In this document: in pieces, positions 42,251-49,997 of the stretch | Layout of the letters: each line of letters starts with the position of its first letter | Position numbering within the stretch: position 1 is the stretch's first letter | DNA from: Streptomyces sp. NRRL B-1347 | Lineage (GTDB): Bacteria; Actinomycetota; Actinomycetes; Streptomycetales; Streptomycetaceae | Assembly (NCBI RefSeq): GCF_000720325.1 | Contig: NZ_JOJM01000038.1 | Span: 8,687-72,686 of the forward strand | DNA: 64,000 nucleotides | Direction of reading: 5' to 3' | Notes under the pieces: model-generated | Told to the model about the DNA's origin: nothing | The model's database searches: none | What the model saw: only the letters and a program-made list of their open reading frames with translations | Made by a program: the position numbers and the translations under genes

Positions 42251-43195
42251 TCACCCCGTCGTCCAGCGGCGGAGCTTCTCGGGGTTGCGTACGACCCAGA
42301 TGTGCGTGATCCGGTCGCCCGTGACTTCGAAGGCGAACACCGTCACGATGGCGCCGCCCTGCTCGGCGACCACACCGGGCCGGCCGTTGACCGTACGTTC
42401 CAGGAACGTCATGGTGCCGGGTCTGCGGCGGGCGATCTCGGCCCAGGCGTGCGCGATCTGCTCGCCGCCCTCGATGGGGCGCAGGAAGGTCGTGGCCAGG
42501 CCGCCGCCGTCAGCGGTGGCCGTGGCGTCGGGGTCGAGCAGGCCGATCAGGGCGTCTATGTCCTTGGCCTCCCAGGCGCGCTTGAAGTCCCGTACGACAT
42601 CGGCATGCTGGGCCGTCGAGGTCGCCGTGGCGGAGGGCTGTGCCGTCCGGATGCGGCGGCGGGCCGAGGAGGCCAGCTGGCGGCATGCCCCCGGGGTGCG
42701 GCCGACGATCTCGGCCACTTCGGCGAAGGAGTGGCAGAAGACGTCGTGCAGGATGAACGCCACGCGTTCGGCAGGGGTCATCGATTCGAGCACGACCAGG
42801 AAGGCCAGGTTGACCGACTCGTCCAAGGTGATCCGGTCGGCCGGGTCGACGGCCGCGCCGCCCACCCGTCCGCTGATCCACTCCGTATGCCCGGGCAGCG
42901 GTTCGGGAAGCCATTCGCCCACGTAGGTCTCCCGCCTGGCCCGTGCCGAGCCGAGCAGGTTGAGGCAGATCCGGCTGGCGACCGTCGTCAGCCAGGCTCC
43001 GGGGGACTCGATGGTGTCCTGCTGGGTCCTGGGCATGGCGTACCAGCGGGTGTAGGTCTCCTGGACGGCGTCCTCGGCCTCGGTCAGGGAACCCAGCATC
43101 CGGTACGCGAGGTTGATCAGCCGACGCCGCTCGCTCATGACCGCGTCCAGGCCCGGGTCGGTCCGGTCGCATCCGGGGTCGGATCGGTGGCTCAT
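42251..43195 (-). CDS. ECF sigma factor of the ECF41 (SigJ-like) group, second copy
   Basis: 314 residues. Sigma-2 (LGSLTEAEDAVQETYTRWYA), linker with EWLPEPL, sigma-4 (HSFAEVAEIVGRTPGACRQL) and a SnoaL-like tail with DGGGL and NPEKL: the full ECF41 set. It is a homologue of the product of 24465-25424, but not a recent duplicate by eye. ATG 43195 follows GGGGGAGCC. A 72-bp near-perfect palindrome separates it from a divergent LUD-domain gene, suggesting the same holoenzyme drives both. Confidence 0.92.
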   Translation of the reverse strand: MSHRSDPGCDRTDPGLDAVMSERRRLINLAYRMLGSLTEAEDAVQETYTRWYAMPRTQQDTIESPGAWLTTVASRICLNLLGSARARRETYVGEWLPEPLPGHTEWISGRVGGAAVDPADRITLDESVNLAFLVVLESMTPAERVAFILHDVFCHSFAEVAEIVGRTPGACRQLASSARRRIRTAQPSATATSTAQHADVVRDFKRAWEAKDIDALIGLLDPDATATADGGGLATTFLRPIEGGEQIAHAWAEIARRRPGTMTFLERTVNGRPGVVAEQGGAIVTVFAFEVTGDRITHIWVVRNPEKLRRWTTG

Positions 43196-43244
43196 GGTGT
43201 CGAGGCTCCCCCTGGGTCGCATCCGCTCTTACCTGTCTTACGTG

Positions 43245-43316
43245 TTCGACAGCGTGGCCCGGCGGAATGTCAGGTCGGCGCGCGGGCCTGACATTCCGCC
43301 GGGCTGCGCTGTCGAA
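43245..43316. promoter_or_regulatory. 72-bp near-perfect palindrome serving divergent promoters
   Basis: Arms 43245-43274 and 43287-43316 match at 28 of 30 positions around a 12-nt spacer. Each outward half contains CCTGACATTCC and, 20 bp on, TGTCGAA, so the sigma gene and the LUD gene have nearly identical promoters. The symmetry fits two copies of one ECF promoter in opposite directions. Confidence 0.75.
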
Positions 43317-43359
43317 CCCGCTGAGGCGAACAGATCATCCAGCGAACAGGAAGCCCATC

Positions 43360-43989
43360 ATGAACATCTCCATGCCGACGACACCGTTCACCGACCCGGC
43401 GTCCGCGCAGCGCCTGGACCGGGCCGCCACCGCGCTCGCCGCACACGGTTTCACCGTGGAGGTCCTCGACGGGGCCGCCGACGCGCGGACCCGCGTCAGG
43501 GACCTGATCCCGGAGGGCGCCAGCGTGTTCACCGGGGCCAGCGAGACCCTCCGTCTGTCCGGCATCGCCGACGACATCAACACCAGCGGGCGCTACGACG
43601 CCGTCAAGCCACGGGTCTTCGCCATGGACCGCGCCACCGAAGGAGACGAGATCAGGCGACTGGCGGCAAGCCCCGACGTCATCGTGGGCAGCGTCCACGC
43701 GGTCACCGAAACCGGCTCCCTCGTGATCGCATCGGGCAGCGGATCCCAGTTGCCCGGCAACGCGGGCGGTGCCGCCCGCGCGATCTGGGTGGTCGGGGCG
43801 CAAAAGGTGGTCCCCGACCTGGACAGCGCGCTGCGGCGCGTCGACGAACACTGCCTCCCCTTGGAAAGCGCCCGCACCCAGGAGGCCTACGGGTGGCCCA
43901 GCGCGGTCCACCGGCTCCTCGTCCTCAACGCGGAACACGTCCCCGGGCGCGGCACCGTCCTGCTGCTCCGCGAAGCCATCGGGTTCTGA
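43360..43989 (+). CDS. LUD-domain (LutC/YkgG-like) protein
   Basis: 209 residues. The LUD pattern is clear: GASVFTGASETLRLSGIADD, then DVIVGSVHAVTETGSLVIAS and VWVVGAQKVVPDLDSAL-like strands. Related proteins are subunits of lactate-utilisation enzymes, but a solitary LUD protein without iron-sulfur partners, as here, has no assigned reaction. ATG 43360 follows ACAGGAAG. Its promoter mirrors that of the divergent ECF41 sigma gene, so it is likely part of that regulon. A TetX-like gene follows 61 bp later. Confidence 0.87.
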   Translation: MNISMPTTPFTDPASAQRLDRAATALAAHGFTVEVLDGAADARTRVRDLIPEGASVFTGASETLRLSGIADDINTSGRYDAVKPRVFAMDRATEGDEIRRLAASPDVIVGSVHAVTETGSLVIASGSGSQLPGNAGGAARAIWVVGAQKVVPDLDSALRRVDEHCLPLESARTQEAYGWPSAVHRLLVLNAEHVPGRGTVLLLREAIGF

Positions 43990-44050
43990 GCCGTCGGGTT
44001 CTGAACCGATGCCGCGCTTCGTGCCCCAACTCCGCGACGCCGTACGTTGT

Positions 44051-45280
44051 ATGGCTATGAGACCCCGTATCGCCGTGATCGGGAGCGGTCCCGCCGGCCT
44101 TTCCCTCGCCCGCGTCCTGCACCGTCACGGTCACCCTGTCACCGTCCTCGAACGCGACTCCGCCCGCGACGCCCGTCCTGCGGGCGGCACGCTGGATCTG
44201 CACGAGGGTCTTGGCCAGCTGGCGCTGGAGAAGGCAGGGGTGTTGGCGGAGTTCCAGGTGCTGTCCCGTCCCGAGGGGCAGGCCATGCGCATCCTGGACC
44301 CGGACGGGACCGTCCTCCGCGACTGGCAACCCCGCCCGGGTGACCTGGCGAATCCCGAGATCGACCGCGGGCAGCTCCGTGACCTGCTGCTCGGGCCTCT
44401 GGACGTTCAGTGGGGCCGGGCCGTGACGGACGTGGCGCCGGACGGCCGGGATGGCGTACGGGTCCGTTTCGAGGACGGGCGGCAGGAGACGTTCGACCTC
44501 GTGGTCGGCGCGGACGGCGCCTGGTCCCGGGTCCGCCCGGCGGTCTCGTCCGCGACGCCGCAGTACACCGGCGTCACCTTGGTCGAAACCTCACTGGACG
44601 ACGTCGACACCCGCCATCCCGACCTCGCCCGGCTGGTCGGCGACGGTTCCGTGGGCGTGTACGGCGTGAACCGCGCGCTCGTCGCCCAGCGCAACAGCGG
44701 CGGCCACGTCAAGGTGTACGCGCAGTTCCGCGTGGAGTTGGACGAGCACACGAACCAGGACGGGCGGCACCCGACCCCGGACGGGCACGCGAACCCGGAC
44801 CGGCACACGGACACGGACCCGGACCTGCATACGGGCCTGAACCGGCGAGCGGTCGTGGACCCGGCCAGCGCCGAAGCCGTGCGCTCAAGCCTGCTGGCCC
44901 TGTTCGACGGCTGGGCCGCGCCCGTCCTCGACCTCCTCCGCCACGGCACGGCGTTCATCCGCCGCCCTCTCTACGCCCTTCCCGTGCCCCACACCTGGGC
45001 CCACACCTCCGGGGTGACGCTCCTGGGCGACGCGGCCCACCTGATGCCCCCGCTGGGGGTGGGCGCGAACCTCGCGATGCTCGAAGGCGCCGAACTCGCC
45101 GAGTCCATCGCCGCCGCCTCCGGCCTCGAAGAGCTGGGCAAGGCCGTCCGTACCTTCGAGGAAGGGATGTGGGCACGGGCCGGCAGATGGGCGAACATCA
45201 CGATGGCCGGCCTGGAACGCCTGGTGAGCCCGGACCCTTCCGAGGCCCTCGCCCTCTTCGACGAGGTCCAGCCTTCCTGA
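44051..45280 (+). CDS. TetX-like FAD-dependent monooxygenase with Asp/His-rich insertion
   Basis: 409 residues: IAVIGSGPAGLSLARVLHRH, LVVGADGAWSRVRPAV and LLGDAAHLMPPLGVGANLAM mark the TetX group. An insertion at about 232-260 (DGRHPTPDGHANPDRHTDTD) comes from an expanded ACCCGGAC-type repeat. It resembles the product of 30790-31968 in overall plan. ATG 44051 lies just after TACGTTGT and has no ribosome site, so a leaderless transcript is possible; ATG 44057 is an alternative. Oxidises aromatic or antibiotic substrates by family precedent. Confidence 0.88.
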   Translation: MAMRPRIAVIGSGPAGLSLARVLHRHGHPVTVLERDSARDARPAGGTLDLHEGLGQLALEKAGVLAEFQVLSRPEGQAMRILDPDGTVLRDWQPRPGDLANPEIDRGQLRDLLLGPLDVQWGRAVTDVAPDGRDGVRVRFEDGRQETFDLVVGADGAWSRVRPAVSSATPQYTGVTLVETSLDDVDTRHPDLARLVGDGSVGVYGVNRALVAQRNSGGHVKVYAQFRVELDEHTNQDGRHPTPDGHANPDRHTDTDPDLHTGLNRRAVVDPASAEAVRSSLLALFDGWAAPVLDLLRHGTAFIRRPLYALPVPHTWAHTSGVTLLGDAAHLMPPLGVGANLAMLEGAELAESIAAASGLEELGKAVRTFEEGMWARAGRWANITMAGLERLVSPDPSEALALFDEVQPS

Positions 45281-45283
45281 CGG

Positions 45284-45550
45284 CCAGGCGCGCGAGAGGG
45301 GCGTAGACGTGCGCGACCGCTTCGGAGCCGAGGTGTTCGTCGCCTCCGGTGGCTCGGGCCAGGTCCCAGGTGTGGATCAGGACAAGAACTGCTGCCGGGC
45401 GGCGGGCAGATCGGCGTGCGGGCCGAGTGCCGGCAGGCTGCCCGTGTCGGCGACGTCGACGCCGTGAAGGGGCTCGGGCTCGGCCCCGTGCACGGTGGCC
45501 AGGATGCGCCGCGCCTCATTGATCACGTGTGCGCCGATGTCGCGCGCGCC
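45284..45550 (-). pseudogene. Remnant of a TIGR03086/maleylpyruvate-isomerase-like gene
   Basis: Two blocks on the minus strand: RDIGAHVINEARRILATVHG with GVDVADTGSLPALGPHADLP, and, in another frame, VLIHTWDLARATGGDEHLGS followed by EAVAHVYAPLAR. These are family pieces normally separated by about 60 residues and preceded by an N-terminal helix. So the gene has lost its start, its middle and its frame (stop at 45377). It abuts the convergent monooxygenase gene. Confidence 0.75.
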
Positions 45551-45596
45551 CCACGGGAGGGGCCCGTTCGGGCGGGGCCCGGTGGGTGCCGACGGG

Positions 45597-46373
45597 TCAG
45601 GACCAGGCGGGCAGGGGCAGGAGCTTGCCGGTTTCCAGGTAGGTCTTGAGGTTGGACAGGACCGCGGACCAGCCGCCCGCGGCCTGCCGCCGTTCGGCGT
45701 CGTCACGCAGGTTCTCGTGGGTCACGGTGAGCTGCACGGTGCCGCCGAGGGGCTTCAGGTCGAAGGTGACCGTCGAGGGCCCGTCGGGGCGCTCGTCCTC
45801 GGGGCCCGCCCAGGTGATCACCAGACGCTGCGGCGGGACGGCCTCGACGACGGTGCCGACCACGTCGGCGATGCCGCTGCCGTCGAGGCGGCGGTGCTCC
45901 CAGGGCGAGCCGGGCTGCCAGTCCGAGACGTTGCTGTGCCCCCAGTAGGCGGCCGTGATGTCGGAGTCGGTCAAGGCCTGCCAGACCTTCTCCGGCGTGG
46001 CCTCGATGTAGGTGGTGTACACGAACTCGGGCTTGGTGGTGCGAGGGGTGCTCATGGCGCTTTCCGCTTTCCGTTTCACTGCGCCCAGCGCGTCCAGGCG
46101 CGGGCGTTCGAACTTGTTGATCCACCGCTGCGGGATCTCGTAAAGCGGCACGGGGTTGAGGTAGTGCAGCTTTTCCCGGCCCTGTTTGACGGTGCTGACG
46201 AGGTTGGCCGCCTCCAGCAGTCCCAGGTGCTGGGTCGCGGCCTGGCGGGACATGCCGAGGCCGGCGCAGAGCTGGCCCAGGGTCTGGCCGTTGTCCTCGT
46301 GCAGCCGGTCCAGCAGGAGTCGGCGGGTCTTGTCGGACAGGGCCTTGAAGACCTTGTCCATGTCATCGTTCAC
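45597..46373 (-). CDS. ArsR-type HTH fused to SRPBCC (AHSA1) domain
   Basis: 258 residues. Residues 1-95 form an ArsR winged helix (KVFKALSDKTRRLLLDRL, MSRQAATQHLGLLEAANLVS, REKLHYLNPVPL) without metal cysteines; 110-250 form an AHSA1-like START domain (YIEATPEKVWQALTDSDITA, GTVQLTVTHENL, GGWSAVLSNLKTYLETG). The fusion is a recurrent actinobacterial design in which the SRPBCC part probably senses a small ligand. ATG 46373 is followed by MNDDMDKVF. An internal ATG could give the SRPBCC domain alone. Confidence 0.9.
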   Translation of the reverse strand: MNDDMDKVFKALSDKTRRLLLDRLHEDNGQTLGQLCAGLGMSRQAATQHLGLLEAANLVSTVKQGREKLHYLNPVPLYEIPQRWINKFERPRLDALGAVKRKAESAMSTPRTTKPEFVYTTYIEATPEKVWQALTDSDITAAYWGHSNVSDWQPGSPWEHRRLDGSGIADVVGTVVEAVPPQRLVITWAGPEDERPDGPSTVTFDLKPLGGTVQLTVTHENLRDDAERRQAAGGWSAVLSNLKTYLETGKLLPLPAWS

Positions 46374-46488
46374 TCACTCATTAATGCAAGCATTTACTTG
46401 CATGTCAAACGGTGACCAGTGGGGAAGCCTTCCGGGCACTTACCGACCTTGATCACGGCCCGCTCCGGAACCTCGGGCGCCAGGCACC

Positions 46489-46537
46489 CAGCACGCAGCA
46501 CGCAGCACGCAGCACGCAGCACGCAGCACGCAGGACA
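46489..46537. repeat. Heptamer tandem repeat (CAGCACG), six perfect units plus one imperfect
   Basis: CAGCACG repeats without change from 46489 to 46530, then CAGGACA. It lies in the 239-bp gap between the ArsR-SRPBCC start and the metallo-hydrolase stop, a probable variable-number tract. Confidence 0.9.
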
Positions 46538-46612
46538 GAACGGCGGCGGACACCCGGCCGCACGACGGCGATCGGCAGCCGCACGAGAGCACGGGCACCG
46601 CCGAGTCGCCGG

Positions 46613-47395
46613 TCAGATGGCCAGGTCCAGCCACTCCCCGACAGCCAGCACGCGCGCCCACCCTGCGGCACGCGTGCGGAACTCCCCCTCCGGGTCCAGG
46701 ACTTCCACGTAGCCCGGAATCTTGTCCGGCTGCTCCGCCTCGTAGTGCATCGGCACCGCATACCGGGCGTCGAGGATCTCCGCGGCCGCGGCGGCCTGCC
46801 TCGGGTCCAGCGCGGCGGGCAGCGGGCTCGGCGGCTGCAGGTGCGGCGCGTCGACGACCGCGCCGTTGGCAGGCAGGAACACCGCGTCGAACGGGCTGAA
46901 CCGGCGCGCGATCAGCCACCACCAGCCGTGGAACATCGTGTCGCCGCCATGGAAGACCCGCTGCCCGTCGGCCTCCACCACCCAGTTCAGCTGGGGGTCG
47001 CCAAGCCCGTCGACGGCAGGCACCGCGGTGACGCGGAACGGCCCGACCTCGCGGGCAGACCAGGCATCCACGACCTCGGCGGCGAGCCGGTGCAGGGCCA
47101 GCTCGCGCTCGGCCGGCAGGGTCGTCACGTTGTCCACGTCGTCGCCGTGGCCGGGCGCCGGGCGCAGCACCGGCGCCCCCGGCGTCAGCACGTCCGCGAG
47201 CGCGGCCGCGTCGGCGTGGTCCCGGTGCAGGTGGGTGACCAGTGCGACGGCGACCTTTCCGCTCGGCGCCGCGAGGCCCTCGCCGGGCATCCACCCCGTG
47301 AACAGCGGCGAGAGGTCCCGCACGTAGTCGATCACCAGTCGCTGCCCGCCTGCCTCAATCTCCAGTCCGGCCCAGCCCAGCCGTCGCACCCGCAT
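46613..47395 (-). CDS. Metallo-beta-lactamase-fold hydrolase
   Basis: 260 residues. VTHLHRDHADA carries the HxHxDH motif (about 74-79), VFHGGDTMFHG the later Asp, and VPMHYEAEQPDK the C-terminal His. The fold resembles UlaG-like lactonase/phosphodiesterase members. ATG 47395 has GAAGGAG at ideal distance. Divergent from a TetR regulator with two palindromic operators between them, so probably induced by its substrate. The substrate is unknown. Confidence 0.9.
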   Translation of the reverse strand: MRVRRLGWAGLEIEAGGQRLVIDYVRDLSPLFTGWMPGEGLAAPSGKVAVALVTHLHRDHADAAALADVLTPGAPVLRPAPGHGDDVDNVTTLPAERELALHRLAAEVVDAWSAREVGPFRVTAVPAVDGLGDPQLNWVVEADGQRVFHGGDTMFHGWWWLIARRFSPFDAVFLPANGAVVDAPHLQPPSPLPAALDPRQAAAAAEILDARYAVPMHYEAEQPDKIPGYVEVLDPEGEFRTRAAGWARVLAVGEWLDLAI

Positions 47396-47429
47396 GTCGC
47401 ACTCCTTCGTCTCGGCGCTTGCCGCGGAC

Positions 47430-47477
47430 GTTAGCGTACGATCGTTCGCTAACTCAATAGCGAACGCCCGTACGCTA
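47430..47477. promoter_or_regulatory. Two TetR operators between the metallo-hydrolase and tetR-type genes
   Basis: GTTAGCGTACGATCGTTCGC-TAAC (47430-47453) is a 24-bp palindrome with one mismatched pair; TAGCGAACGCCCGTACGCTA (47458-47477) repeats TAGCG(A/T)ACG with its inverse. Both share TAGCGNACG half-sites, and the second ends 10 bp before the regulator ATG. Strong candidates for autoregulatory sites. Confidence 0.88.
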
Positions 47478-47487
47478 TCCTCGTCGT

Positions 47488-48090
47488 ATGTCACCACGAC
47501 GCTCAGCGGCCGAAGCGCAGGCCACCAAGGGCCGGATCCTCGACCGGGCCGCCGAGATCGCCTCCGAGGAAGGCCTGGACGGCATCACCATCGGTCGGCT
47601 CGCCGAGGAGCTGGAGATGAGCAAGTCCGGGGTGCACAAGCACTTCGGCACGAAGGAGACGCTGCAGATCTCCACGCTGGACAAGGCGTTCGTGGACTTC
47701 TGGCACCGGGTGGTCGAGCCCGCACTGGCGGAGCCGCCGGGCCTACGACGGCTCCGCGCGGTGTGCGCCAACTCCGTGGGCTACCTCGAAGAGCCACTGC
47801 TGCCCGGCGGGTGTCTGATGACCGCGGCACTCACCGAGTACGACGGCCGCCCCGGCCGGGTCCGCGACGCGGTGGCCGAGGTGTGGTCGCGCTGGCGGGA
47901 ACAGCTGCGGTCGGACCTGACCGCGGCGGTGGAGAACGGCGAGCTGCCCGCCGGGTTCGACATCGATCAGGCGCTGTTCGAGATCATCGCCGCCGGGCTC
48001 GCGCTGAACGCGGCCATGCAACTCCAGCACGACCGAACAGCCGCGGACCGGGCCCGCCGAGCGATCGAACGGGCCTTGGACCAGTCCTGA
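47488..48090 (+). CDS. TetR-family transcriptional regulator
   Basis: 200 residues. The TetR helix-turn-helix spans about 15-60 (ITIGRLAEELEMSKSGVHKHF), then a helical ligand domain with the TetR_C-like LLPGGCLMTAALTEYDGRPG. ATG 47488 lies 10 bp after operator 2. It most likely represses itself and the divergent metallo-hydrolase. The ligand is unknown. Confidence 0.93.
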   Translation: MSPRRSAAEAQATKGRILDRAAEIASEEGLDGITIGRLAEELEMSKSGVHKHFGTKETLQISTLDKAFVDFWHRVVEPALAEPPGLRRLRAVCANSVGYLEEPLLPGGCLMTAALTEYDGRPGRVRDAVAEVWSRWREQLRSDLTAAVENGELPAGFDIDQALFEIIAAGLALNAAMQLQHDRTAADRARRAIERALDQS

Positions 48091-48148
48091 CCACACGCTG
48101 GACCGGGCACTGGTCGAGCACGTCATGCCGCTCCCTCCGCGAAGGGCC

Positions 48149-48290
48149 TCAGTGACGCGCCCCAAGGCCCACGTCGCCCTCGGCATTGGCAACCATCGTG
48201 CGCAGCACCTTGAGCGCGGCCACCTACTCCTCGTCGCTGATGCCCTTGCGGACCACGGCGCGCAGGTCGGCAGTACTGAGGCTGAGTGGC
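48149..48290 (-). pseudogene. C-terminal fragment of a MarR-type regulator
   Basis: On the minus strand PLSLSTADLRAVVRKGISDE, E, an in-frame TAG, then VAALKVLRTMVANAEG resembles the last helix pair of MarR proteins (typical L..GISDEEY...L..LRRMA.N). The DNA-binding part is gone and a stop interrupts what remains. Identification rests on this short stretch. Confidence 0.5.
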
Positions 48291-48553
48291 GTCGAACCTG
48301 GCCATGGCGTCCGCAGATGCCGGGTGACAGTCGCGTGGGCGAGTGCCCCGGCCCGAATCGGGCGAGCGTGACCCGGGCCATCGCCCGGCACTTGACAGCG
48401 GACGGCGCCAGCACAGCACTGGTCCTGCGACCACGGCAGCCGAGCACGATGACACTGGACAGCCTCTGCTGCACGCGGCCAGGGCATTCTCGGAGGTCTC
48501 AACTCGTGGAAGATCCCCTCGTACAGACTTGCCGAGAGATCGGCAGGACCGTC

Positions 48554-48979
48554 ATGACGTATGTCGAAGGCGACGACGAGCTGTCGTCATGGCTCCACAT
48601 CCGATGTGCGACATGGGAGGTGGAACCAGTCGGCTTCCTCAGGCGCCTTTCGGTACTGCTCTTTGTTTCCTGCCACTCGCTCCTGGCCAGTCAGCCTCAA
48701 GGAGAGCCCACTGGGCCGGAAGTCCCTCTGGTCCGCCTCAAGGACACCTTGAGGAACAGCTCCCCAGCCCAAATCTTCGCGGCGCTGCGCAATGACTCAA
48801 CTTTCGGCGACCTCACCGACGTGCAGGAACTCTGGATCATCTCCACGGCGACGACCAACGTACGTGCTCTCTACTGGAGTCGGCTCCGCCACGCGGCGAC
48901 CGAGATCCTGGCCAAGACTCTTGCGCGAGAAGGCCACGACTGCACCACGGACGACCTCGTGAAGCCGGAGCACTCCTGA
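48554..48979 (+). CDS. Hypothetical protein in a lower-G+C stretch
   Basis: 141 residues from ATG 48554; the open frame extends to 48125 but that part overlaps the MarR fragment. The product is helical, with a hydrophobic FLRRLSVLLFVSCHSLLASQ segment and a C-terminal ATEILAKTLAREGHD helix. Base composition is visibly lower in G+C than the neighbours and codon bias is weak, so it may be foreign or degenerate. No family recognised. Confidence 0.4.
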   Translation: MTYVEGDDELSSWLHIRCATWEVEPVGFLRRLSVLLFVSCHSLLASQPQGEPTGPEVPLVRLKDTLRNSSPAQIFAALRNDSTFGDLTDVQELWIISTATTNVRALYWSRLRHAATEILAKTLAREGHDCTTDDLVKPEHS

Positions 48980-49091
48980 ACACTGCGGCGGGGCTGCGGG
49001 AGGAGCACGCGTGCTCACCGTGCGACCGGAGGCGGCCCGGGCGGGCGGAGGGCCCAGTCGCCGGGATTCCAGGCGGCACTAGGCTCGGCCC

Positions 49092-49817
49092 ATGACCCTC
49101 ATAGACGCAGAACTCGCCCGCGACCTGGCCCCCACCGGAGTGCTCCGCGCTTCCATCAACCTCGGCAATCCCGTCCTTGCTCAGGGCACCCCCGACGAGC
49201 CGTCCGGGGTCACTGTCGAGCTTGCACGCGAAGTCGCCGCGCGTCTGGCGCTGCCGGTCCGGTTCGTATGCTTCGACGCGGCCCGCAAGTCGTACGCCGC
49301 GATGGCCGAGGGCCGCGCCGATCTGTGTTTCCTGGCCGTGGATCCGGACCGCGAGAAGGAGGTCGCGTTCAGCACGCCGTACGTGCACATCGAGGGGATG
49401 TACGCGGCACCGGTGAACTCGTCGTTCACCTCTGCCGACGACGTGGACCGGGACGGGGTGCGCATCGGCGTCAAGAAGGGGTCGGCGTACGACCTCTACC
49501 TGAGCCGCAATCTGCGTCACGCCACCGTGGTGCGCGGCGACGAGGGGGTCGACGTCTTCCACGCGCAGGGCCTGGACGTGGCGGCCGGCATTCGCCAACC
49601 GCTGACGGCGTACGTTTCCCAGCGGCCCGAACTGCGCCTGCTGGAGCCCGCGTTCATGACGATCCGGCAGGCCATGGGCACCACGAAGGAGCGGCGCCCA
49701 CAGACCACCCAGTTCCTCAGTGACCTCGTGACCGAGCTGCTGGCGTCCGGATTCGTCGCCGAGGCGCTGCGCCACTCCGGCCAGGACCCGACGCTGGCTG
49801 CCCCCGCCGCGGTCTGA
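49092..49817 (+). CDS. Cytoplasmic solute-binding-like (SBP family 3) protein
   Basis: 241 residues. TGVLRASINLGNPVLAQGTP, GVTVELAREVAARLALPVRF and GRADLCFLAVDPDREKEVAF are the lobe-1 pattern of amino-acid-type periplasmic binding proteins, and GVRIGVKKGSAYDLYLSRNL starts lobe 2. There is no signal peptide, lipobox or transporter gene, so it is probably a cytoplasmic ligand-binding protein or an enzyme of the fold (a cyclohexadienyl-dehydratase-like role has precedent). Its start is directly at the first strand. Confidence 0.82.
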   Translation: MTLIDAELARDLAPTGVLRASINLGNPVLAQGTPDEPSGVTVELAREVAARLALPVRFVCFDAARKSYAAMAEGRADLCFLAVDPDREKEVAFSTPYVHIEGMYAAPVNSSFTSADDVDRDGVRIGVKKGSAYDLYLSRNLRHATVVRGDEGVDVFHAQGLDVAAGIRQPLTAYVSQRPELRLLEPAFMTIRQAMGTTKERRPQTTQFLSDLVTELLASGFVAEALRHSGQDPTLAAPAAV

Positions 49818-49997
49818 CACGTACGAGAGCGGCGGCGGGCAGGCACAACGCCCCCACTCGCCTCGGGTGGACGGGCCCGCAGAGCAGCATGCCAACTCCA
49901 CTCACTGCCCGGGCGCACGAAACAGTGATCAACATATACTTCTGCGGCTCGGCAGCCTCTGGGTTGTCGGCGGAGAAGGACTCGGGGGCACGGGGGC

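Noticed and set aside
46489..46537. Heptamer repeats considered as a CRISPR array
   Set aside because: No spacers between units and unit length 7 bp; simple tandem repeat.
48125..48553. N-terminal extension of the hypothetical gene at 48554
   Set aside because: It runs opposite the MarR fragment, is low in codon bias and has no recognisable structure, so it was not included.
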